Shown piece by piece: positions 15,395-22,712 of a DNA stretch of 64,000 nt. Position numbers and translations under genes: made by a program. Positions within the stretch are counted from its first letter, which is position 1. The number at the start of each line of letters is the position of its first letter. The notes under the pieces were generated by a model. It did not search any database. It saw only the letters and a list, made by a program, of their open reading frames with translations, and was not told the origin of the DNA. The stretch is from an uncultured bacterium. GTDB lineage: Bacteria; Cyanobacteriota; Vampirovibrionia; Gastranaerophilales; Gastranaerophilaceae. The DNA lies in the NCBI GenBank assembly GCA_949294395.1, contig CASFGU010000025.1, positions 1-64,000 on the forward strand. The letters are read 5' to 3'.

Positions 15395-15864
15395 TGTCCA
15401 GACGTTCAAAACCAGCAAAAAGAGTACCTTTAGCAGATCCGGTATACAACAGTGTTGATATATCAAAATTTATTAACCGTATTATGAGACGCGGTAAAAA
15501 ATCATTGGCTGAAAAAATCTTCTACGCAACAATGCAGAGAATAGAAGAAAGAACTAATGAAAAGGCGATGGAAATCTTCCAGAAAGCTTTAACTAACGCA
15601 ACTCCATTACTTGAAGTTAAAGCAAGACGTATCGGCGGCTCAACTTATCAGGTGCCGATTGAAGTTAAAGCTGACAGAGGCTTTGCTCTTGCTTCTTCAT
15701 GGATTATTGAAGCTGCGAAAAAACGCGGCGGCAAATCGTTCATTGACAAATTAACAAATGAATTGATTGACGCTTCTAACGGTTCGGGTTCAGCTTGCAA
15801 AAAACGCGAGGATACCCACAAAATGGCTGAAGCTAACAAAGCTTTTGCTCATTACAGATATTAA
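15394..15864 (+). CDS. rpsG: 30S ribosomal protein S7
   Basis: This 156-residue primary 16S rRNA-binding protein has '[10 protein letters not shown]', 'VDISKFINRIMRRGKKSLAEKI' split over its first helix, and 'RRIGGSTYQVPIEV'. It begins inside the rpsL stop codon. In most bacteria fusA and tuf follow. Here a strong terminator comes directly after the stop and the next gene is on the other strand, so the str operon is only two genes long. Confidence 0.98.
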   Translation: MSRRSKPAKRVPLADPVYNSVDISKFINRIMRRGKKSLAEKIFYATMQRIEERTNEKAMEIFQKALTNATPLLEVKARRIGGSTYQVPIEVKADRGFALASSWIIEAAKKRGGKSFIDKLTNELIDASNGSGSACKKREDTHKMAEANKAFAHYRY

Positions 15865-15884
15865 TTTCAAAATTAATAATATTA

Positions 15885-15922
15885 GAAACACCCGTTTTTT
15901 ATTCAGGCGGGTGTTTCTTTTT
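15885..15922. terminator. Terminator of the rpsL-rpsG operon
   Basis: GAAACACCCG and CGGGTGTTTC arms with a T-rich loop are followed by CTTTTTAG on the + strand. It also overlaps the 3' end of the convergent gene at 15921 and can end both transcripts. Confidence 0.85.
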
Positions 15923-17531
15923 AGTTTTTGATAATTCTTTTCAAATCGCTTGCTGCATCGGTTGTTAATATTATTGAATAATCTTCTTCAAGCGTTTTCA
16001 ACACAGAAGGATTCATAGAATTTGGCGGGCATTTTGTAAGGAAAATATTTTTTGCGCCGCCCAGCTTTAGACCTATCATATTTGAAATAGAGCTAACCTC
16101 GCATCTTGTCAGAAAGAATGCAATTCTGTCCGAATTTAGTGGAATCTTTTCAAACAATTTTTCTGAAACACTGTAAATAAGCGGCAGATTGTTCACAAGA
16201 TTTAAATGCAGCATATCCGGAATATCTGTCGTGTAGGAAAAACTAATTACATAAGAATTTTTCGGCAGTGATTTTAAAAGTGTCTTAAAGTATTCCTGAT
16301 TAACATAACTAAACGTGGCAACTCCTATTATAAATAAATACTGAATGTCGCCGTTGTTAAATCTTTCCGCTATGTTATCAAGTTTTTTCTCAAGAAACTC
16401 AGGATTAAACCCTACGATTTCCGGTTGTTTTGACTGTCCTTTAGCAAATCCTTTTGCAGATTTTGCAGACTCAATAACAGGTGCAAAGTTGTCATTTTCT
16501 ATCCTGACAACCCCGCGGGGCTGAATTTGTGCAGTTGTAAAAAGCCGTCCTCTATACAGGAATTCAAGATTTTGAGAGAAATTTTTTGTTAATAAAATAG
16601 CACCCGGAAACGTCGCAAAATCAAGTATGCAATTTTCCATACAGTCGCCAAAGTGTCCTTTTAGATGTTCAAATTTCTTAAAAGATGAAAAAGCGTGTGC
16701 GATAAGCAAATCTCCGTGAGTATAGACATCAATATTTTCATTTCTGGCTTTTTCAAGCAAATCATACAGATTGTCCAGACTCCCGCCTGATACGAGAATT
16801 GCCTTGCCTGCAGAGGTAGAATGCGAAACTTCGGCTTCAGTGAGCGCGCCGTATACATTTATCTGAGCCCTATTAATTTCGCCAAGCAGACGGTTATCAG
16901 CCTCAGCAAGCTTTTCTATTTCTTCTCTTATTGTTTGCATCTGAACTTTTTTATTGTTGAGTGTATTCAGTCCCGATAAAACATTATTAACTGATTTTTC
17001 AGTGTCTACCCCTAAATCTTTTAACATAAGGATATTAAGGCACATACTTTTTAAAACAAATAACAATATTTCCGAAAGATTTTTCTGAGCGGCAGACATT
17101 TTTTTATATTTTTCAAGAAAGACTTTTTCACCCTGAGAAATTATACCCGAAAGATTTGTAGAGCTGTCTATTTTTAGTTCAAATGCAAGATCTTCACAGG
17201 AAATATTTTTTTCAGCACATATATTGTGATAAAGAGTTTTTGCATCATTTAGAGTATCAAAAAGTCTCCTTACAATATTCATCAGCAACCTGTCGCTGTA
17301 ATCTGTAGTGGTAACAAGCGTTGACAATCCTGTGATTACGGCATATTCAATATCGGACGTGTCACTCTCGTTAAACTCTCGAAGTTTTATGGCGTAAAAG
17401 GCAAGCTGCTTTATAAATATAAGCAAAACTTCCTGCAGGGAAGAAATATTCGGTGAGATAGAACACGCCCCTCTTGCGGTACATTCATTATATTCGGCAT
17501 CATTCGATTTGCTGTAGTAGTTATAAAACAT
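15921..17531 (-). CDS. Hybrid-cluster-protein (Hcp) paralogue lacking its metal ligands
   Basis: The 536 residues follow the fold of hybrid cluster protein (hydroxylamine/NO reductase) along their whole length: 'CTARGAC' then 'LQEVLLIFIKQLAFYAIKL', 'GKAILVSGGSLDNLYDLLEKA' in two parts, 'VYTHGDLLIAHAF', 'FATFPGAILLTKN', 'GRLFTTAQIQPRGV'. Compared with Desulfovibrio Hcp from memory, the N-terminal C3 and C6 are Tyr. H244 (in SGHD) is Gly, E268 (in THGE) is Asp, C312 is Phe, the C405 region reads 'GVATF', and the C434, C459 and E494 segments are gone. It therefore probably does not build the hybrid cluster. It sits 10 bases after a glutaredoxin gene on the same strand. Confidence 0.8.
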   Translation of the reverse strand: MFYNYYSKSNDAEYNECTARGACSISPNISSLQEVLLIFIKQLAFYAIKLREFNESDTSDIEYAVITGLSTLVTTTDYSDRLLMNIVRRLFDTLNDAKTLYHNICAEKNISCEDLAFELKIDSSTNLSGIISQGEKVFLEKYKKMSAAQKNLSEILLFVLKSMCLNILMLKDLGVDTEKSVNNVLSGLNTLNNKKVQMQTIREEIEKLAEADNRLLGEINRAQINVYGALTEAEVSHSTSAGKAILVSGGSLDNLYDLLEKARNENIDVYTHGDLLIAHAFSSFKKFEHLKGHFGDCMENCILDFATFPGAILLTKNFSQNLEFLYRGRLFTTAQIQPRGVVRIENDNFAPVIESAKSAKGFAKGQSKQPEIVGFNPEFLEKKLDNIAERFNNGDIQYLFIIGVATFSYVNQEYFKTLLKSLPKNSYVISFSYTTDIPDMLHLNLVNNLPLIYSVSEKLFEKIPLNSDRIAFFLTRCEVSSISNMIGLKLGGAKNIFLTKCPPNSMNPSVLKTLEEDYSIILTTDAASDLKRIIKN

Positions 17532-17541
17532 AATTCCTCTT

Positions 17542-17772
17542 TTATTTTAGATTTTTTGCGTAATCTATTATTACATCGGATTCATACATGTGCATGTTCC
17601 TGTCAGTATCTACAAGAAACGGCACCTGCGCCATTCCGCCAAGTTTCATAAGAGCATCATAATTACTAGCGTCCGTAACATCCTTCGGTGTGAATTCAAT
17701 ATTGTTTGATTCAAAAAATGAAAGCACTTTCCTGCAGTAAGGACAGGTTGGCGAGTAGAAAAGTTCAAGCAT
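17542..17772 (-). CDS. Glutaredoxin-like protein
   Basis: This 76-residue thioredoxin-fold protein has the dithiol active site 'CPYC' at residues 10-13, the cis-proline motif 'QVPFLV' and a C-terminal 'YESDVIIDYA'. It reduces disulfides or glutathione-type adducts. A GGAG site precedes the ATG. It is the first gene of a two-gene operon with the Hcp paralogue, so a shared role in thiol or nitrosothiol stress is plausible, though inferred only from position. Confidence 0.88.
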   Translation of the reverse strand: MLELFYSPTCPYCRKVLSFFESNNIEFTPKDVTDASNYDALMKLGGMAQVPFLVDTDRNMHMYESDVIIDYAKNLK

Positions 17773-17891
17773 AATTTTCTCCTTTACCGATAATTATAAA
17801 ATATTATTAACAAATTTTATCCCCCGGTACGCCATAATATAATAAGCAATTTTAATTGCACCATAAAAGTTTTTATATTAAAATTCAGGTT

Positions 17892-19019
17892 ATGGAAAGA
17901 AAAAATATATTATTTGTGTTCGGCACAAGACCTGAGGTTATAAAACTAGCACCGGTTATTCTGGAACTAAAAAAGCATCCGGATAAATTCAATGTTATTA
18001 TTTGCAATACAGAGCAGCAAAAAGAACTTTCAAACCAGACGCTTTCATATTTTGGCTTAAGTGCAGACATAAACCTTGACGTAATGAAGCCGAATCAGTC
18101 GCTTCTTGGGGTTCAGACAAGAATTTTAAGTGCTCTGGACGGGGTATTTTCAGAACTCAAAATAGATGCAACCATAGTGCAGGGCGATACAATGACAGTT
18201 CTTTGCGGAGCGTTAGCAAGTTTTTACAATAAAATTCCGGTATTTCATGTGGAAGCGGGGCTTCGCTCGTATGACATTTACGAACCTTTTCCGGAAGAAG
18301 TCATGCGCCAGATGACCTCGCGTGTCGCAGAACTACATTTTGCACCTACGGAGAAAAACAGGCAGGCCCTTTTAAAAGAAAATATTTTAGATAACAAAAT
18401 TCATGTTGTCGGAAACACAGTAATCGATGCACTTTTCTGCTTATCTGAAGCTACAATGAAAGAGGCTGCAGAATTTTATCAAAATCAAGGTATAAAAATA
18501 AATGACAGAGTAGTCTTGATAACAGCACACCGCAGGGAAAACCACGGAGAAAGAATTGACAGAATTATTGACGCAATAAAGTATCTTGCCGAAAAGTATT
18601 CTGACCACACATTTATAATTCCTGTTCATCCGAACCCGAATGTTAAAAACAAAATTCATGAGCGCCTCGGCTCTTATGAAAATATAAAGCTTTTACAGCC
18701 GCTGGATTATCCTTATCTGGTATATTTAATGAAAAATGCTAAATTAATCCTGACTGATTCAGGCGGAATACAGGAGGAAGCACCGTCTTTCGGCTGTCCG
18801 ACACTTGTTATGAGATACGAAACCGAGCGGCAGGAAGGAATTGATGCAGGGGTTTCAGTGCTGGTTGGCGCGGATTACGATAAAATTGTTTCTTTGAGCG
18901 AAAAAACTCTTTCAGACACCCGTGAAAACACAAGGCTTAAAGCTTCAAACCCATACGGCGACGGAACATCAGCAAAACAGATTTCATTAATTATTGATAA
19001 ATATTTCGCTCAAATATAA
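17892..19019 (+). CDS. wecB: UDP-N-acetylglucosamine 2-epimerase (non-hydrolysing)
   Basis: This 375-residue enzyme interconverts UDP-GlcNAc and UDP-ManNAc for cell-surface polysaccharides. Motifs: 'FGTRPEVIKLAPV' at the N-terminus, 'VQGDTMTVLCGAL', 'FHVEAGLRSYDIYEPFPEE', 'AHRRENHGERID' and 'LTDSGGIQEEAPSFGCPTL'. I start at the ATG at 17892, because the family begins 'xKILFVFGTRPE'. The longer frame from 17856 is non-conserved. No other polysaccharide gene is adjacent. A weak ATCCGC/GCGGAT hairpin follows the stop at about 19030. Confidence 0.92.
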   Translation: MERKNILFVFGTRPEVIKLAPVILELKKHPDKFNVIICNTEQQKELSNQTLSYFGLSADINLDVMKPNQSLLGVQTRILSALDGVFSELKIDATIVQGDTMTVLCGALASFYNKIPVFHVEAGLRSYDIYEPFPEEVMRQMTSRVAELHFAPTEKNRQALLKENILDNKIHVVGNTVIDALFCLSEATMKEAAEFYQNQGIKINDRVVLITAHRRENHGERIDRIIDAIKYLAEKYSDHTFIIPVHPNPNVKNKIHERLGSYENIKLLQPLDYPYLVYLMKNAKLILTDSGGIQEEAPSFGCPTLVMRYETERQEGIDAGVSVLVGADYDKIVSLSEKTLSDTRENTRLKASNPYGDGTSAKQISLIIDKYFAQI

Positions 19020-19084
19020 CTGCCTAAAAAAATCCGCCTCAAAATGAAGCGGATGATTAAGGATTATTTAAGGTTAAATATATT

Positions 19085-20080
19085 TTATTTTCTTCTTGAT
19101 GCCGGTGTCATGTTTATGAAAGGAATGGAATTTCCCATCATATACTGTGGAAGTTTTCCGTCCCATTTCTGAACTGCTTCATATTCCACAAGAGCTTTGT
19201 TCTGGCTTAATGCGTTGGCTCTAATTGCCATGGATTTTGCTTCAGCTTCTGCCGAAATAATTTTTTGTTTTGCTTCTTCTTGAATTTGAACAGTTCTGTT
19301 TTTGGCTTTCAGAGCTTCCTGCTCTGCAGTTACTTTGCTTTCAATAGCGCGTTCAAATCCTCCTGAATAATTAATATCGGTAATCTGGAAGCCAGTAACA
19401 TTTATATAGCGCGGTTCAAGCTGTGTTTGAAGCTTTTTCAAAATATCAATAGTTGCAGTTTCCCTGTTTGCAACAAGATCCTGAGCATTCCACTTACCGA
19501 TTACATCTTTAATAGTACCTTCAACAACCGGCATTAAAATATTATCAACGTAGTTTGTACCTACTTCGCGATACATTTTATGTGCGTTTTGCGGCTGAAG
19601 GTTATAGTTAATAACGTAGGAAATTTTTGCCTGCTGAATGTCTTTTGTGTACAAATCAGTTTCTATATAAGATTTCTGGGTTTTTACATCCATATTTTTA
19701 ATCTTTGAAATAAAAGGTGTAATAAGATGAACCCCTTCTGTGTAACTCTTTGGAGAAACCTGCCCGAGCGTAACTTTTACCCCGCGTTCACCGACTCCCA
19801 CAATCGCTATAGGATTGCAAATTACGATAAACACAATTACAAGAAGCGTTAGCGTAACAGGTGTTGCAAGATTACTTTTGTTCATAGATTTTATCCTTTC
19901 TCTTAATTCTTTTTCCAGCAATGATTCTTTTTCTGATGTTTCAGGTAATTCAGCAGGTTTATTTCTTCTCCGTGGCTGCCTTTTGCGTAAAAAGATTTTC
20001 TTAAATGGCATCCTTAACTTGAAAACGATAAGTGAAAATATTAATAAACCATATAAAATTAAAATTAAATAACCATCCAC
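19085..20080 (-). CDS. SPFH/band 7 (prohibitin-type) membrane protein
   Basis: I use the GTG at 20080, which sits in TAAGGTGG right after the upstream stop, giving 331 residues; a longer start at 20122 would overlap the upstream gene by about 40 bases. There are two hydrophobic segments: an N-terminal one ('YLILILYGLLIFSLIVF') and one before the SPFH domain ('VTLTLLVIVFIVICN'). The SPFH domain has 'VGVGERGVKVTLG', 'EGVHLITPF' and a long Glu/Ala coiled coil 'EQEALKAKNRTVQIQEEAKQ'. Such proteins scaffold membrane complexes or proteases. It is the last gene of a three-gene operon. Confidence 0.85.
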   Translation of the reverse strand: MDGYLILILYGLLIFSLIVFKLRMPFKKIFLRKRQPRRRNKPAELPETSEKESLLEKELRERIKSMNKSNLATPVTLTLLVIVFIVICNPIAIVGVGERGVKVTLGQVSPKSYTEGVHLITPFISKIKNMDVKTQKSYIETDLYTKDIQQAKISYVINYNLQPQNAHKMYREVGTNYVDNILMPVVEGTIKDVIGKWNAQDLVANRETATIDILKKLQTQLEPRYINVTGFQITDINYSGGFERAIESKVTAEQEALKAKNRTVQIQEEAKQKIISAEAEAKSMAIRANALSQNKALVEYEAVQKWDGKLPQYMMGNSIPFINMTPASRRK

Positions 20081-20081
20081 C

Positions 20082-20273
20082 TTATGCCATCCCCAGAATT
20101 GCCAGCACCACATAAACTGCAACTATCAAAATAGCAAGTATTCCGTAACCGCTCAGAATTGCTTTCCTGTGCTTTTCATACAAATTTACGTTAAACAGGT
20201 AACTGCAAATTATTATTATAATATTTGTGATAATAACAAGTGCCAGCAGTAACAAAAGAACCCTTATCGCCAT
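20082..20273 (-). CDS. Small membrane protein with two transmembrane helices
   Basis: This 63-residue protein consists of two hydrophobic helices ('VLLLLLALVIITNIIIIICS' and 'LAILIVAVYVVLAILGM') joined by a short basic loop 'YEKHRKAI'. It is packed between the AMIN-like gene (stop at 20276) and the SPFH gene (start 20080) with almost no spacing, so it is very likely translated with them. The function is unknown. A small partner of the SPFH complex is a reasonable guess. Confidence 0.75.
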   Translation of the reverse strand: MAIRVLLLLLALVIITNIIIIICSYLFNVNLYEKHRKAILSGYGILAILIVAVYVVLAILGMA

Positions 20274-20275
20274 AA

Positions 20276-20920
20276 CTATTTACCTGCCCTCTGCAGATGT
20301 CTTATTGTATCTGCGCGTCTTATTGTAACCTGCATGCGCGGATCTTTTATTTTGTAGTCAATATCAGGAATTGTAAGCAGTTCTTTCTTATAATTTTTAT
20401 ACATTGCAATCTCTCTGTCACGCATGTTCTTGCGGATAGCTTCCTCAATTTCTTCTTCAGGATTATCTGCAATGTTTTTGCTCTTTGCAAAAATAAAACA
20501 AAGAACCACGAAAGCTAATGCACTCCAGCCTATTACATCTTTTGAAACACTGTCAGACACAACAACAGGGGCAGAGGCCGGTGTATCAAAAATAATATTA
20601 GCTTTTACAATATCTTTTGCCTGAATATGTATCTTTACTTCGCTGTTGCCTGCATTTTCAACAATAACACTGTTTGCGGCCGACGTGTTTTTGTAAATTG
20701 TGCTCAGCTTGTCCGAGGAAGTTAATCCCTTTATATCAAGTGTTAATTTATCATCAGATGAAATAACCCTTTTTACCGCAGCAATACTGTCAGAACGCAA
20801 AACAATATTATAACCGTTTTCTGTTCCTTCAAGTATTACAGTATTCAGCAGGTTGTCAGAAGCAAAAACTGCTGCTGCATTTAATATCAGTATTGAAAAT
20901 AAAATCAGTAACTTTTTCAT
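20276..20920 (-). CDS. AMIN-domain-like membrane protein
   Basis: This 214-residue protein has a signal peptide ('MKKLLILFSILILNAAAVFA'), then a beta-rich region ('YNIVLRSDSIAAVKRVISSDDKLTLDI' in short strands) that resembles AMIN domains, known for binding cell wall or secretin-type complexes. A transmembrane helix 'VIGWSALAFVVLCFIFA' follows at about 128-144, then a basic cytoplasmic tail. A GGGG ribosome site precedes the ATG. It is the first gene of the operon with the small membrane protein and the SPFH protein. The AMIN assignment is tentative. Confidence 0.65.
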   Translation of the reverse strand: MKKLLILFSILILNAAAVFASDNLLNTVILEGTENGYNIVLRSDSIAAVKRVISSDDKLTLDIKGLTSSDKLSTIYKNTSAANSVIVENAGNSEVKIHIQAKDIVKANIIFDTPASAPVVVSDSVSKDVIGWSALAFVVLCFIFAKSKNIADNPEEEIEEAIRKNMRDREIAMYKNYKKELLTIPDIDYKIKDPRMQVTIRRADTIRHLQRAGK

Positions 20921-20996
20921 GATCCCCTAATCCTTCTTACATTTCAAGAATACACGTACTGGAGTAAAAGGACATCAATCAAAAGTTCATAATTTA

Positions 20997-21842
20997 TCAA
21001 TCTAAAGATGTAATATCAGGCGAATATGACCATAAGCGGAAACTGCTCATTAAATCAAGCGCGTTTGTCTGACCGTTTTCATCATAGTTTTCTTTTACAA
21101 CACAGTGATCTTTATTTGAGTATTGATCAGTAATAACAGATTCGCAATACACCGCTTTTTTAGCATTTGAATCGCTGTCATAGCAAGCTATTTCATTTCC
21201 TTCAAGTTTAAATGTATAATTTTTTGTCTGACCGTTTTCATCAATACTTGCATTTATTTCATTTCCGTTATCTGAAATAGTGAACTTACCGGTATTTTGC
21301 AAGCCGCCTTCAGTATATTCACTTGCGTCGTAAACGTATTTGCCCTCAGCAGAGTTTGCATCGTTAAGCTTCAGTCTTATTAAACTTTTATCACCGTTTT
21401 CCTTCTGCTTTAACCATGACATACTTACAGGAAGCGCGCCTTCTGTAAATCTCGGAATATTTAATGCGTCAAGCATTGTGTTCAAATTATTATTTAAGTT
21501 TTTGTTAACTTTAAAGTTGTGCTTTACATTAACCGTATCTGCAGGCATTTTAATACCGCTTTCTTCTCTTGGCGGAAGTATATACATATAATCTTTGTAG
21601 CTTTCAGGATCAGGATTTACCCATACATCAACATCAGACCATTTATCACATGATGTATTCATAACAGCAGGAGTTGCAATCATAGCGCTGATAAGCAAAG
21701 TTCTGAGAGCCTTTTTCGCATTGTCAGAAAGCTGCTCAGGTTTAATTACCAGAACTTTCTTATTTTTATCTTCTACATTTTTTTTGTTTCTTCCGGAAAA
21801 CTGCGGAACTGAATAATTATACCCGATACTATTAACTTTCAT
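20997..21842 (-). CDS. Lineage-specific protein with N-terminal FSGR motif
   Basis: I start at the second ATG ('MKVNSIGYNYSVPQFSGR'), which fits the AAGGA site better and matches the start of related proteins here. The 281 residues include the F-S-G-R signature at 15-18, a hydrophobic stretch 'LLISAMIATPAVMNTSC' at about 52-67 that resembles a displaced lipoprotein signal ending in Cys, and a beta-rich C-terminal half with repeated 'DENGQTKNY/DENGQTNAL' elements. The function is unknown. It may be an envelope lipoprotein with an N-terminal extension. Confidence 0.7.
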   Translation of the reverse strand: MKVNSIGYNYSVPQFSGRNKKNVEDKNKKVLVIKPEQLSDNAKKALRTLLISAMIATPAVMNTSCDKWSDVDVWVNPDPESYKDYMYILPPREESGIKMPADTVNVKHNFKVNKNLNNNLNTMLDALNIPRFTEGALPVSMSWLKQKENGDKSLIRLKLNDANSAEGKYVYDASEYTEGGLQNTGKFTISDNGNEINASIDENGQTKNYTFKLEGNEIACYDSDSNAKKAVYCESVITDQYSNKDHCVVKENYDENGQTNALDLMSSFRLWSYSPDITSLD

Positions 21843-22001
21843 ACACATTTATCCTTTCTTTTGTATATTAGAATACATGTAAATAATTTTTTTTGATACT
21901 TTTGTTAAGAAATGTAACTGAAAAATAAGCATGCTGAAATAAGAGATTTTTATTTTTTTTTATATATGTGTAAAGAGGATAGAATAGATTAAGGAGCAGT
22001 T

Positions 22002-22367
22002 ATGAATATTGATACTAAATCTACAAACAATCTTAACAGCACAGCAAATGCAAAGCCTGTTGAAACAGCAGAAACTGCAGGTTCATTAGCTTATCAGCCG
22101 CAGTATAGCTGGTTCGCCAAAAGCGACAATTATGATACATTCAGCTCCTCAAACCCTTTTGCACAGACAATAGATTTTTCAAATTATACACCTTATGCAG
22201 ACGGAGAAACCGTTGCAACTTCAAACTTTATGGCAGGTTTTGCAACAGCTGTTGCGACAGTAGGTACTGACTGCTCGGGCGTTTCTGCAGGCGGCTGCGG
22301 AAGCTTTTCCGGTGCAAGTACAGGCGCATCCTGCTCATCCGGCGGCGGCTTCTCATCATTTGTATAA
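22002..22367 (+). CDS. Small Ser/Gly/Cys-rich protein
   Basis: This 121-residue protein has a good AAGGAG site. The N-terminal 90 residues are polar, rich in Thr, Asn and Ala, and include 'YQPQYSWFAKSDNYDTF'. The last 30 residues are almost entirely Ser, Gly, Ala and Cys ('CSGVSAGGCGSFSGASTGAS' followed by 'CSSGGGFSSFV'). No signal peptide is visible. The tail resembles secreted adhesive or modified-peptide precursors, but there is no modification enzyme next to it. A terminator follows. The function is unknown. Confidence 0.7.
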   Translation: MNIDTKSTNNLNSTANAKPVETAETAGSLAYQPQYSWFAKSDNYDTFSSSNPFAQTIDFSNYTPYADGETVATSNFMAGFATAVATVGTDCSGVSAGGCGSFSGASTGASCSSGGGFSSFV

Positions 22368-22412
22368 TTAATAAAAGATGTGAAATAAGAAATAAATGAA
22401 AATGGATAAATC

Positions 22413-22438
22413 AGCGGCTTTTATAATGCCGCTTTTTT
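22413..22438 (+). terminator. Rho-independent terminator after the Ser/Gly/Cys-rich gene
   Basis: AGCGGC and GCCGCT arms around a 9-base loop are followed by TTTTTT. It lies 45 bases after the stop and directly before the next promoter. Confidence 0.75.
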
Positions 22439-22442
22439 ATTG

Positions 22443-22448
22443 TAAAAT
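22443..22448 (+). promoter_or_regulatory. -10 box 6 bases before the GIY-YIG gene
   Basis: TAAAAT is followed by 6 bases and the ATG at 22455. There is no Shine-Dalgarno sequence, and the preceding terminator separates it from the upstream gene. This suggests a leaderless transcript. Confidence 0.45.
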
Positions 22449-22454
22449 TTCTGT

Positions 22455-22712
22455 ATGGAAAAGAAGTATTATACCTATATTCTTTTGATAGAAGGCGGTG
22501 CACTGTATTGCGGTTATACAGATGATGTTGAAAAACGATTTCAGGCACATATAGAAGGCAGAGGCGCCAAATATACACGCGCTCATAAACCTTTGAAAAT
22601 TGTTTACAAAAAAGAATTTGACACAAAATCAGAAGCCATGAAGGAAGAATACAGAATAAAGCAGCTTTCGCACAGCGAGAAGTTAAAACTTATAAACTCT
22701 CAGGCATCTTAG
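22455..22712 (+). CDS. GIY-YIG nuclease family protein (UPF0213 type)
   Basis: This 85-residue single-domain protein has 'YYTYILLIEGGALYCGYTDD' (the GIY-YIG motif, here T-Y-I and C-G-Y), the conserved Arg in 'VEKRFQAH', and 'AHKPLKIVYKKEF' with the later Glu in 'EEYRIKQLS'. It belongs to the YhbQ/UPF0213 group of small nucleases whose role is thought to be in DNA maintenance. Its last 4 bases overlap the convergent gene at 22709. Confidence 0.9.
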   Translation: MEKKYYTYILLIEGGALYCGYTDDVEKRFQAHIEGRGAKYTRAHKPLKIVYKKEFDTKSEAMKEEYRIKQLSHSEKLKLINSQAS

